Source of the DNA: Bacteroidota bacterium
GTDB taxonomy: Bacteria > Bacteroidota > Bacteroidia > NS11-12g > UBA955
DNA length: 64,000 bases
Reading direction: 5' to 3'
Assembly: GCA_027488835.1 (NCBI GenBank)
Contig: JAIYAW010000007.1
Span: 248,001-312,000, forward strand
This document shows positions 8,512 to 17,308 of the stretch, one piece after another; within the stretch, counting starts at the first letter, position 1; each line of letters starts with the position of its first letter. The notes under the pieces were generated by a model. The model had not been told where the DNA came from and did not search any database. It saw only the letters and a list, made by a program, of their open reading frames with translations. The position numbers and the translations under genes are program-made.

Positions 8512-9714
8512 TTATTCAATTACAATTTTCTGCGTTTGAGAACTATTTCCAACACGTACATTGATAAAATAGATTCCAGCAGATATTCCAGACAATGAAA
8601 TTGATTCAACTTCATTTTGGATTTTATGTTGAATGTATAATTTTCCAGTGATATCTAAAACTTGAACAGTTCCTTGTCCCTCAGAAAACACAAAAACATC
8701 CGTTTTTGCTGGATTTGGGTAAATTTTAATATGACTCGGTTTAATTGATTCAAGTTTAGAAAGGTTTCCTTTGGTTGGCGTTCTCACGCAAAGCACAAAA
8801 TTGGCAACGGTTTTTACATCGTAGGTTGTGATGCCAAAAGAGTTAGACCAATACCAAGCTTTTGTTGTTTGATTTGGCAAAGTGGTAGACGACCAATATT
8901 TGTTTGCTGTTACAGTTGGGAATACTGTTTTGTTAATAGAAGGCTGAACCAATGTTTCATCATTCAAGGATCTTAGTTCTTTAATATTGGGCAAACGCCA
9001 ATCAGAATGACCGTCTAAATAAAGATTTTCAGCTGCAATTAATGCATCTTCCCAAGTGAGTGTGGTTGGCATTGGACTTACTTGCCAAACCAAATTATTT
9101 AAACTGTCGTATACAGAACTATCTCCAACAGAAACATATCGTTCTGCAATGATTGTATTTGCATGGGTATTTCTAACCGCCCTTACATGGAATTTCTTGG
9201 TGCCACCGGCACTTACTGTTTCCGCTTTGGGATGATTGCCAATTCCACCGCCAGAATTGGTGCACCAAATTTTGGTTGCATCATTGGCTTGTTTGTTGCT
9301 TGTCCACCAATATTCGGCAGCTGTTTTAGTAAATACTGAAGTATTCACAGCAGGATTGGTTACCTGTTGATTCAATATGCTAAAGGCTTCAGCGGCAGTT
9401 GGTAAACGCCAATCGGTAAATCCGCCAAGGGTTAATGTATCACAATAAATGGCGGCATTTTCGATGGTCATTTCTCCCCCATCTGTTTTTTGCCATTGCA
9501 AACTGGTTATGGTATCAATTACAGTTCCATTGGTAAACAGTTTAAATCCAGGTGCATTGATGGTATAATCATGATCCTCACCAAAGGTATTTGTATAACT
9601 CGTTGTTTCACCCGTATCTGGTAATTTATCAAGCGATTTCACAACCGACTTCTGCGCCGATAAGGCTGAGCAAATTCCCAAAGCAAATAGGATAAAAGCA
9701 GTATTTTTCTTCAC
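8512..9714 (-). CDS. secreted DUF1566 (Lcl_C) protein with T9SS sorting domain
   Basis: A 400-residue exported protein. After the signal peptide (1-20, ending LSAQ) there are two Lcl_C/DUF1566 modules, one at about 60-185 (SLQWQKTDGG, FTDWRLPTAAEA) and one at about 205-320 (LVWQVSPMP, HSDWRLPNIKELRSL). The C-terminal ~75 residues form a type A T9SS sorting domain (IYPNPAKTDVFVF ... GISAGIYFINV). Lcl_C modules are related to the C-type lectin / formylglycine-enzyme-like fold and occur in surface proteins. The specific role is unknown. It is the last gene of a minus-strand run of four cargo genes, with only 2 bases to the YHYH gene. Confidence 0.85.
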   Translation of the reverse strand: MKKNTAFILFALGICSALSAQKSVVKSLDKLPDTGETTSYTNTFGEDHDYTINAPGFKLFTNGTVIDTITSLQWQKTDGGEMTIENAAIYCDTLTLGGFTDWRLPTAAEAFSILNQQVTNPAVNTSVFTKTAAEYWWTSNKQANDATKIWCTNSGGGIGNHPKAETVSAGGTKKFHVRAVRNTHANTIIAERYVSVGDSSVYDSLNNLVWQVSPMPTTLTWEDALIAAENLYLDGHSDWRLPNIKELRSLNDETLVQPSINKTVFPTVTANKYWSSTTLPNQTTKAWYWSNSFGITTYDVKTVANFVLCVRTPTKGNLSKLESIKPSHIKIYPNPAKTDVFVFSEGQGTVQVLDITGKLYIQHKIQNEVESISLSGISAGIYFINVRVGNSSQTQKIVIE

Positions 9715-9716
9715 GA

Positions 9717-11333
9717 TTAATGAATTATAATTTTTTGAGTAATTGATTGATTCGCAACATCAACGGAAATGAAGTAAATTCCACTGCTGAATTGATTCAA
9801 ATCAATTTTGTTTACGTAAATATTTGTTTTGTAAACAACTTTACCCAAAGAATTAATAAGCGCAATTTGCTTGACAAGTGTTTTTTGTCCCTCATTAGAA
9901 AAAGACAAATTCACGATATCGATTGCAGGATTGGGGTAAATGTTCAATACAATTTCTTTGTTCAATGAATTTATTGCAGATGTAACAGGAACAGTACAAG
10001 GTTTTGAACCATTGTAATTGTTCACTGTAGTTGAACCGTTTACAATAAATTTAAAAGTATACTTTCCAGCACTTGTCCAACTATAATCAACCGTATCTTT
10101 TTCTGAACCAACGGTATAGGTTAATTTATACCCATCTCCTGTAGGATAAGGATAGCAATGTGTGATAGTAGCACCTTTGAGTGGCGTTAATGCGGGTCGA
10201 ACTCCTTTTGCAGCAGCCTGAGGAATAATTTGCAAAGTAGAATCTTCGGTAACTTTTCCTACCATATTTCCAATCATGTAAGGAGCTGAAGACGAAGAGT
10301 GATAGTGATATGCCCCATTGCTGCCATAATGACCATGATTTGCATCTAGGGTTTTCATTGCAGAGCCATCTGGTTCTAGTGATCCATAGATTGCAAATCC
10401 ATCTAAGGCAAAAGCGATTGGCGATGTTTTAGGGATTTTGTTATACAAAACTGTTGGAGCAATGTGATAATGATAATCATCGGCACGACCGCTATGTCCG
10501 CCAAAATTGTCTAATTGACCATCTAAAAAGGCATCAACGCCGGTATTGGTATAAGGATTGAAAATTGCAATACCATTCACAGCCACAGCAACTGCACCTC
10601 TTAAAAAGTGCTTATTATTTACTGGGACAGGCGTAGTAGCAATTACAGGATTCAAAGGAATTGACCAAGCGTTTGCCCCAACGTAACATTGTGGAATTGG
10701 AACTTGTTGTTGCCAAGATGTAATGCCGATCATCATTTCATGATCTGCAATTCCTTTCGATTCCACATAAAAGTAGGTATTGTCCCAACGCGTATTGATG
10801 GTTGGTTTATAGTATGAAAACGCAGAATCCATAAAAGTTGGACTGGTGGTAGTGGCTCTTTTACCAATATTTCCTGACTTAAATCCGATGAAAGAAACCA
10901 ATACCAATGCTCCTGCTACAGGAACGAACAATCGTTTGTTAGTTTTTGCTAAAACTAAAAATATTAGTCCACCCAAAATAATTAAACCCACTTCAATCAA
11001 ATTGAATTGAGATGTTGAATTCTGTGAAGTCGTATTTCGTAAATTGGTTTGTTTAATTTTCTGATTAATTCTTTCAATTTCAACAATTTTGGTATTAACA
11101 AATTTCTGATCGCTTGAGGTCAAGTCAGCAATTGGCAAACCAATTACAGCGCCATCCGCTTTTTCGAAAAATGCCGAATCATTTCTAGAGAAATAGAATG
11201 TGGCATCGATCACCGCATGTTGTTTTTGCAAATACCATTGTTTGGTATTTACATTGTCGTATCGAGCAGAATGGGCAGAAACTTTTCCAAAAGAAAAAAT
11301 CAATATTCCCAAAACTGCTATAAAATTTTTCAT
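9717..11333 (-). CDS. YHYH-domain protein with N-terminal SHD1-like segment, TM hairpin and T9SS sorting domain
   Basis: A 538-residue protein. In order: signal peptide (1-20), a segment at about 30-82 resembling the SHD1 fold (KQWYLQKQHAVIDATF ... ADGAVIGLPIADLTSSDQKF), a hydrophobic hairpin with two probable membrane helices (about 112-129 and 134-151), the YHYH domain (about 270-370, with DDYHYH and GAYHYH), and a type A T9SS sorting domain (YPNPAIDIVNLSF ... SSGIYFISV). YHYH proteins are secreted and of unknown biochemical function, with His-rich metal-like motifs. Two membrane helices inside a T9SS cargo protein are unusual. It lies 11 bases from the upstream metallophosphoesterase gene. 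Confidence 0.85.
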   Translation of the reverse strand: MKNFIAVLGILIFSFGKVSAHSARYDNVNTKQWYLQKQHAVIDATFYFSRNDSAFFEKADGAVIGLPIADLTSSDQKFVNTKIVEIERINQKIKQTNLRNTTSQNSTSQFNLIEVGLIILGGLIFLVLAKTNKRLFVPVAGALVLVSFIGFKSGNIGKRATTTSPTFMDSAFSYYKPTINTRWDNTYFYVESKGIADHEMMIGITSWQQQVPIPQCYVGANAWSIPLNPVIATTPVPVNNKHFLRGAVAVAVNGIAIFNPYTNTGVDAFLDGQLDNFGGHSGRADDYHYHIAPTVLYNKIPKTSPIAFALDGFAIYGSLEPDGSAMKTLDANHGHYGSNGAYHYHSSSSAPYMIGNMVGKVTEDSTLQIIPQAAAKGVRPALTPLKGATITHCYPYPTGDGYKLTYTVGSEKDTVDYSWTSAGKYTFKFIVNGSTTVNNYNGSKPCTVPVTSAINSLNKEIVLNIYPNPAIDIVNLSFSNEGQKTLVKQIALINSLGKVVYKTNIYVNKIDLNQFSSGIYFISVDVANQSITQKIIIH

Positions 11334-11344
11334 ATAATTGTTGT

Positions 11345-13057
11345 TTAACGGTTTAAAATAATCTTGCCTGTTTTAATTTCGGCGTGATTGCTTTTGATAG
11401 AATACCAATACATTCCCGAATTCACATCGGCTCCTAATGAATTGGTTCCATCCCAAATTACTTTATAATTTCCAACAGGGATATTCTGATCTGAAATTAG
11501 TTCTTTCACCATTTGTCCGTTGCTGTTTAAAATTTGGATACTCAAATTTTCAGTTTTCAATACTGAAAACTGGATAGTAGTTTCTTTTTCGAAGGGGTTT
11601 GGGTATGCAATTTCATCTGAGTAATTGCTGTTATACAAAACTGGAATTCCAGATGATAAAGAATCATAACAATTGGTTGCACCAATGTAGTAACTGGCCG
11701 ATACGTCTTTGTTATGTCTTGCCCCAGTTTCATTTTTGGGCAAATAGGTTCTTACATATTCAACTTTCACCCCTTCCGGTGCCACTGAAACGCGAATATG
11801 ACCAGAATTCGGTAGGATTTGTCCCTCCAAATAACCATAAGCAGTTGCAGAACTTGCTTTCATGAAGTTTGGATGACTTGGTTGCGGAACTTCTTGGTAA
11901 ATGAGGCATTCTTTTTCTTGTTTGGCAAAGAAATGGTCATGCCCATGAAAAAACACAGTTACTCTGTGCTCTTTTAATAAGTCTTTAATTGGTTTGTACC
12001 AACCTGGTCGGTTAGTTTCAAATCCACGGGTCCCATTCAAATTATTGCCACCCCATTCGTATCTCTCGGCATATTCAACGCCACCACGACCATCTGGATC
12101 GCCACCAACCAATTGGTGTGCAAAGATAAACTTGAACTTAGAATTGCTTTTTTCCAAAGTAGCTTTTAACCAATCGTATTGAACTTTGCCCAATGACCAT
12201 CTCCAACCATTCAATGAATCTGGTTTGGTTTTGGTATACCAATATGGATCTAATACAATGAACTGAGCGTCGCCCCATGTCCAAGTATAGTAATTTTCTC
12301 TTTGACCTACTATTGGATGAACAATGGTATCGCCTGTATAAAACCCATTTGGAAATGGATTTGTAAAATACTTTTTACGGTCAACCGTTCCCCAAACTGC
12401 TACATTTTGATCGTTTCCAGTCAAATTCCATCCACTTTCACCTTCGTGATTACCCAATGCAATAAATAACGGAACGGAATGACTGATTAATTCATAATAC
12501 GAACGCATCAAATGGCTGCGATAAGTAACAGTGTCGCGAGGAATTTTTCTTGAAGCATTAAATAATTTATCTGACATTAAAATATCACCCAAATCAATTT
12601 GAAAATCGGGTTTGTCTTCCAATTGATTTTTAAGACAAAGCTTATAAATATTGGTATCTGATTGTGCATCTAAATGTGGGTCAGCTTGAATCACAAACGT
12701 GAATGGCGTATTTGCTGGCTTTGCCGTAACAAACGTAAATTCAGGTCTGTAATTAATTGTACTCGTACCTGTTTTTCTTGAATTTACACGATAATAATAT
12801 TTGGTATTTTGTGTCAATCCAACAATTTCAATTTCAGCAGGTTCACCCGCTAAAAAAGAAGCGAAAGGAGTTTTATTTGTGTAATTGCCAGGCGTTGTAC
12901 CATATTCAATTGCAATATCTGCATCCTCATCAAAAAACAATTGTACGGTAATGCTTTTATCGGTCGGACGGCCTAAAATTTCAGTGTGGCGGATTTTTTG
13001 TGCGTGTAAACCTGAACACATCCCCCAAAATACAATTAAAAAAAGTAGATTTCTCAT
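11345..13057 (-). CDS. secreted metallophosphoesterase (purple acid phosphatase-like) with T9SS sorting domain
   Basis: A 570-residue exported phosphoesterase. The signal peptide (1-19) is followed by a fibronectin-like N-terminal domain (about 25-112) typical of purple acid phosphatases, then the calcineurin-like catalytic domain with metal motifs ADPHLD, LGDIL, GNHEGE, FAHQ and HGHDHF. The C-terminal ~90 residues are an FlgD-like/type A sorting domain (YPNPFEKETTIQF ... SGMYWYSIKS). It probably releases phosphate outside the cell. It is a tandem paralogue of the gene at 13059-14690, sharing collinear motifs such as SLGK-QYDWLK, and is separated from it by 1 base. Confidence 0.9.
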   Translation of the reverse strand: MRNLLFLIVFWGMCSGLHAQKIRHTEILGRPTDKSITVQLFFDEDADIAIEYGTTPGNYTNKTPFASFLAGEPAEIEIVGLTQNTKYYYRVNSRKTGTSTINYRPEFTFVTAKPANTPFTFVIQADPHLDAQSDTNIYKLCLKNQLEDKPDFQIDLGDILMSDKLFNASRKIPRDTVTYRSHLMRSYYELISHSVPLFIALGNHEGESGWNLTGNDQNVAVWGTVDRKKYFTNPFPNGFYTGDTIVHPIVGQRENYYTWTWGDAQFIVLDPYWYTKTKPDSLNGWRWSLGKVQYDWLKATLEKSNSKFKFIFAHQLVGGDPDGRGGVEYAERYEWGGNNLNGTRGFETNRPGWYKPIKDLLKEHRVTVFFHGHDHFFAKQEKECLIYQEVPQPSHPNFMKASSATAYGYLEGQILPNSGHIRVSVAPEGVKVEYVRTYLPKNETGARHNKDVSASYYIGATNCYDSLSSGIPVLYNSNYSDEIAYPNPFEKETTIQFSVLKTENLSIQILNSNGQMVKELISDQNIPVGNYKVIWDGTNSLGADVNSGMYWYSIKSNHAEIKTGKIILNR

Positions 13058-13058
13058 A

Positions 13059-14690
13059 TTAGTGATTTACAATAATTTTATTAGTTAATTTAGAATTACC
13101 CGTTTCTATTTTCAAGAAATAAATGCCACTTTCCAAGGTGCTTACATCAAAATCTTTTGAAGATAATTTCATTACATGTTGTCCGGTTGTTGAATATAAA
13201 TCCATCTTTGGATTTACAATATTCTCTCTGAACATGATAGACATTAACGAAGTTCCAGGATTAGGATAAACTTTAACGGCATCTTTATCTAGGGTATTGA
13301 TTGTATTTGCAGGACAAGTACCAATACTATAAGAAAACCCGATTTCTCCATTTTTATGGGCTCCAGAAACTGTATCCATAGGAAGATAAGCTTTTACATA
13401 TTCAACCTTTACGCATTCAGGAGAAACCACCACTCTCAAATGCCCTGTTCCATCTAAGGTATCGGAAACATAGGCATCGGCATTGGCCAATTTACCTATC
13501 ACATAGGTAGAATCTGCAGCCATTGGAAGGGCTTGATAAGTTACTCCATCTAAAACTTCATGCGCGAATACATGGTCGTGACCTTGGAAAAATATATTTA
13601 CGCCATTATCTACAAACAACTTATGAATGGGCTTGCCCCAACCCGGTCTTTTTGTATCGAAGGTATAAGATCTACCATTCTGTTCGTATCCTCCCCATTC
13701 AAATAACTTTGCATTCGTAACACCGCCTCTACCTTGACCGCGTACATGATGACAAAACACGAATTTGTATTTAGAAGTGCTCGTCTCAAGTGTTTTCTTC
13801 AACCAATCATATTGAGGTTTACCCAAAGACCAGTTCCAGCCTTGTGGTTTTGCAGATGTATCGCACTGATCTCGATAAGCATCTAAAACAATAAACTGGG
13901 CATCGCCCCATGTCCAAGCATAATAGTTTTCAGGATTGCCAACACCGTAAGGTTCTATGTTTTGATTTCCCGTATAGAATGAATTCGGGTAAGGATTTGG
14001 ATAGTAGTATTTTCTCCAAAGTGTTGCGTTGACTGCCAAGTTATTCGGTGGAGTTTGAGCCAACCAATAATCCATTTCACCTTCATGATTTCCCAGGCAA
14101 ACATAAAATGGAATGGAATGACATAATTTCCCTAAAAATGGCCTGTAGTTTTCATGCAAAGCCTTTAATTGGGCTGATGTAATCGTTTTAGGATTGTGAT
14201 CATCTCCAAAAATATCACCCAACGACATCATAAAATCGGGCTTGTCGTTGGCTTGGTTTTTCAAGCAAACATCATACATGTTTTTTACGCCTTTTTTATC
14301 GTAAAGATGTTCATCGGCTTCCAACGTGAAAGTAAATGTTTCACCTTTTGCTCTTTGGGTAATAAAGCTGTATTCTGGCGTACTTAAAAAACTTGCAGCA
14401 CCTGTTTTTTTGTATTTAACTAGATAATAATATCTTGTGTTTCCGGTTAAAAAACGCATATCGATATCCGTTGCTTCGCTGGCATTGACAGTAATTACCG
14501 GCGTAGACATTGTATATATTCCAGAAACAAGACCATATTCTAAATACGTAGTTACAGTTTGGTCGAACAGCACATTTGCTGTCATAGAAGTGTCTGTTGG
14601 CCTGCCTAAAATTACATTACAATTTTGTGCATTTGATGTTGAGTTAATTCCAATCAACAAGATAATAAAAAGTAGTTTTCTAAAATTCAT
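13059..14690 (-). CDS. secreted metallophosphoesterase (purple acid phosphatase-like) with T9SS sorting domain
   Basis: A 543-residue paralogue of the next downstream gene. It has a signal peptide (MNFRKLLFIILLIG ... SNAQ), a fibronectin-like domain, and a catalytic domain with ADEHLY, LGDIFGDD, GNHEGE, FCHH and QGHDHVF, then a type A sorting domain (YPNPGTSLMSIMF ... ESGIYFLKIE). The ATG at 14690 is chosen because the signal peptide starts there; an ORF extension to 14747 would precede it with unrelated hydrophobic sequence. It is the first of the four cargo genes and lies 104 bases downstream of the PorE-like gene on the same strand. Confidence 0.9.
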   Translation of the reverse strand: MNFRKLLFIILLIGINSTSNAQNCNVILGRPTDTSMTANVLFDQTVTTYLEYGLVSGIYTMSTPVITVNASEATDIDMRFLTGNTRYYYLVKYKKTGAASFLSTPEYSFITQRAKGETFTFTLEADEHLYDKKGVKNMYDVCLKNQANDKPDFMMSLGDIFGDDHNPKTITSAQLKALHENYRPFLGKLCHSIPFYVCLGNHEGEMDYWLAQTPPNNLAVNATLWRKYYYPNPYPNSFYTGNQNIEPYGVGNPENYYAWTWGDAQFIVLDAYRDQCDTSAKPQGWNWSLGKPQYDWLKKTLETSTSKYKFVFCHHVRGQGRGGVTNAKLFEWGGYEQNGRSYTFDTKRPGWGKPIHKLFVDNGVNIFFQGHDHVFAHEVLDGVTYQALPMAADSTYVIGKLANADAYVSDTLDGTGHLRVVVSPECVKVEYVKAYLPMDTVSGAHKNGEIGFSYSIGTCPANTINTLDKDAVKVYPNPGTSLMSIMFRENIVNPKMDLYSTTGQHVMKLSSKDFDVSTLESGIYFLKIETGNSKLTNKIIVNH

Positions 14691-14794
14691 AGGTATTACA
14701 AGTATTTCATTTTTTAATATGACGATTAAATAGATTATAAGTTGCAACCGTATTTACAAAAAAATGCAATATTCAGAGAGAAATATGAATTGAT

Positions 14795-16696
14795 TTATAA
14801 GTTCAGAATACGAATTTCAATCCTACGATTTTTTGCTCTACCCGTTTCGGTATCGTTAGATTCATTTGGTTTCGAAGCTCCATACCCCTTAGCAATTAAC
14901 CTCAACGGAGCAATACCAAACTTCTCAAGATACAACTTCAATGCTGTTGCCCTATTGGCAGATAGTTCTTTATTGTGAACCTCTGATCCGGTATTGTCTG
15001 TATGCCCTGAAATTTCAATTTTCATTGAAGGATTGGCAGTTAACAATTGCAAAACGGTTTTTAATTCAACATCGCTTTCTGGTTTCAAATCATATTTGTC
15101 AATATCAAAGAAAATATTATTCAAAGTCACAATTTGATTGGTTTTTATGCGCTCCAACATTGCCTCTATGATGTAAGGTTTGTCAATGGTTGATTCTGTA
15201 GGTTGGAAATTCCTTGAATCGAGCATGTATCCTTTTGCCATTGAATGCAACGCATAATTATTTCCCGCATTCACTGGAATTAAAAACGTAGAAACGCTAT
15301 CTTGGAATATCACTTTTTGAGATTGCAAATTTACCAAACGAACCCTCGCAGAAATGGGCTTTTTGGTTTCCTTATCAATGACTTTCCCTAAAAGATAATT
15401 CACTGGTTTTGGTTTGAATTTGTCAATTAATTTGATTGAATAGATATCTAATCCCCCAAAACCACCTTCTCTGGCAGATGCAAAATAGGCCTTTTGAGCA
15501 GTTGCATCTACATAAAATCCTACATCATCTTGAGAAGTATTTACTCCCTTCCCAAGGTTTTCAGGTTTTCCCCATGATGCATCATCAGACAACCTTGACA
15601 TAAAAATATCATGTTTTCCGTATCCTGGATGTCCATTGCTCGCAAAATAGAGTGTTACGCCATCGTAGTGTATAAAAGGAGCCTCCTCATCGAGTTTTGT
15701 GTTAATTGTAGGACCCAAATTAACGGGTTTTGTCCATGCACCGTTTAATTTTTGGGTCATCCATAAATCCTTCCCTCCCATTCCACCTGGTCTTGCACTT
15801 GAAAAAACAATTTTGTTACCATCTCCGCTTATCGAAGGTTGCGCATCCCATTGTGATGAGTTAACAACTTCCCCCATATTTTTTCGTTCTCCCCATTTGT
15901 CGTTGCTCATTTCGGAGTAAAACAAATCGCAGCTACCATAACCACCTTGATTACAAACGGTGAAGAACATCAATTGTTCCTTGGCACCAAAATACACGGA
16001 ATTGGTTCCTTCATTTTCAATTGTATTGATTTTCCCTGGGGCAAACCGTGCTTTTTCCCAAGAACCATTCACACCCAATTTTGCAACATAAAAATCTTCT
16101 TGATTATTCACCAAACGCGTAAAAACGAATGTATTTCCGTTGATAGGCATTCCGGGCCAATATTCATTTAAAGAAGAATTTATGGACTCACCCATATTTT
16201 GGATTTCCATTTTCAATAAATCACCCAAGTCTTTTTTCGCCATTTCAATTGATGCCCTCAATCTATCGACTTTCCCTTTCATACTGGCAGAGGCACCATC
16301 TCTGGATTTGTCAAAATCTTTCATTTGAGGGACTTTATCATATTGAGCAAGCGCAGCCAATGACTCATCGAACCTCGACATTCTGAAAAGGTAAAAAGCG
16401 TAATAATAATAACTCGATTGGTAAAGCGTATCGGTTTTAATGCACATTTTATGCGATTTTATGGCATTCGCACTGTCTTTTATTGTTTCATAAATTTCGG
16501 CTTGAATTGCATAAGCAGTTGAAGCATTTGGATCGCACTTAATTGATTTTTTAATCGACGACAATGCATCGTTATACATACCGGCTTGAAAGTCGGCATA
16601 GGCTTTATCTTGCAATGCTTGACATTTTTTCTTTGGTTGAGCAAACAAAGACAAACTAAAAAAACCTACAAAAACCAATAAAAACTTTTTAATCAT
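14795..16696 (-). CDS. porE: PorE-like OmpA family protein (TPR, PD40 propeller, regulatory-like domain, OmpA)
   Basis: A 633-residue envelope protein. Its signal peptide (1-19) is followed by TPR-like helices (about 25-125), PD40/WD40-like beta-propeller repeats (about 185-400, for example ISGDGNKIVFSSARPGGMGG), a carboxypeptidase-regulatory-like domain (about 405-490, LLGKVIDKETKKPISARVRL) and a C-terminal OmpA peptidoglycan-binding domain (about 520-633, ISGHTDNTGS ... GRAKNRRIEIRI). This order matches PorE of the type IX secretion system, but Bacteroidota have paralogues with similar layouts, so the symbol is tentative. Its place just after gldE-gldD and before four cargo genes supports a T9SS role. 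Confidence 0.72.
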   Translation of the reverse strand: MIKKFLLVFVGFFSLSLFAQPKKKCQALQDKAYADFQAGMYNDALSSIKKSIKCDPNASTAYAIQAEIYETIKDSANAIKSHKMCIKTDTLYQSSYYYYAFYLFRMSRFDESLAALAQYDKVPQMKDFDKSRDGASASMKGKVDRLRASIEMAKKDLGDLLKMEIQNMGESINSSLNEYWPGMPINGNTFVFTRLVNNQEDFYVAKLGVNGSWEKARFAPGKINTIENEGTNSVYFGAKEQLMFFTVCNQGGYGSCDLFYSEMSNDKWGERKNMGEVVNSSQWDAQPSISGDGNKIVFSSARPGGMGGKDLWMTQKLNGAWTKPVNLGPTINTKLDEEAPFIHYDGVTLYFASNGHPGYGKHDIFMSRLSDDASWGKPENLGKGVNTSQDDVGFYVDATAQKAYFASAREGGFGGLDIYSIKLIDKFKPKPVNYLLGKVIDKETKKPISARVRLVNLQSQKVIFQDSVSTFLIPVNAGNNYALHSMAKGYMLDSRNFQPTESTIDKPYIIEAMLERIKTNQIVTLNNIFFDIDKYDLKPESDVELKTVLQLLTANPSMKIEISGHTDNTGSEVHNKELSANRATALKLYLEKFGIAPLRLIAKGYGASKPNESNDTETGRAKNRRIEIRILNL

Positions 16697-16726
16697 CTTA
16701 AGATATTAAACGTAAATATGAAGGAG

Positions 16727-17308
16727 TTATTTCTTCCACTCAAACGATTTCAATAATTCATTTACATCTTTCTCAAGAAATTGAAAAACAGGGTAAATTG
16801 AATCAGTTTGAGTTTGTTTATTAAAATACAACGCACCGCGCAAAAAATGTTTGCTGCTATCGGTTGTGAAAAAATTCAAATTGGTTGCTGTATTCCCTTG
16901 AATATGAAATACTAAACCCTGAACTTTGGAATTATAATTTGAAACGGGCTCTTCAATGATATCTTCAGCTTTCTGCAAATGCTTATTCACCAAACTTCTT
17001 GAATCCGATAACAATGAATCATATGTTTCCCAATTTTTAAAATTGTAGTATGTTAAATGCAACGTTGCATTCAATGTTGGAAAATGTAAGTTATACCAGT
17101 TCTTGCCTTTAGCATTTTCATCGGGCAGCATGATTCCATAGTGTGGGATATTAAAAGTGAAAGGACAATTTTCACTTTCAAATTTAAAATATTTCTTGTG
17201 CGGTAATGTCAGTTTTGGATAGGCATGTGGCTTCGGTACATAGTTGTCTGTTGAAGAACATGACCCCAAGAAACCTATCATTATCAATACTAGAATGCGC
17301 ATCATCAT
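16727..17308 (-). CDS. gldD: gliding motility lipoprotein GldD
   Basis: A 193-residue lipoprotein with lipobox FLGSC (Cys17 counted from the first Met). The GldD family pattern is clear: YVPKPHAYPKLTLP near the mature start, FTFNIPHYG, NWYNLHFPTLNATLHLTYY, and an alpha/beta C-terminal half. GldD is required for gliding and type IX secretion in Flavobacterium johnsoniae, although its molecular function is still unknown. Three consecutive in-frame Met codons (17308, 17305, 17302) could each start the protein. The first overlaps the gldE stop by 4 bases (ATGA). Thirty bases separate it from the PorE-like gene. Confidence 0.93.
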   Translation of the reverse strand: MMMRILVLIMIGFLGSCSSTDNYVPKPHAYPKLTLPHKKYFKFESENCPFTFNIPHYGIMLPDENAKGKNWYNLHFPTLNATLHLTYYNFKNWETYDSLLSDSRSLVNKHLQKAEDIIEEPVSNYNSKVQGLVFHIQGNTATNLNFFTTDSSKHFLRGALYFNKQTQTDSIYPVFQFLEKDVNELLKSFEWKK

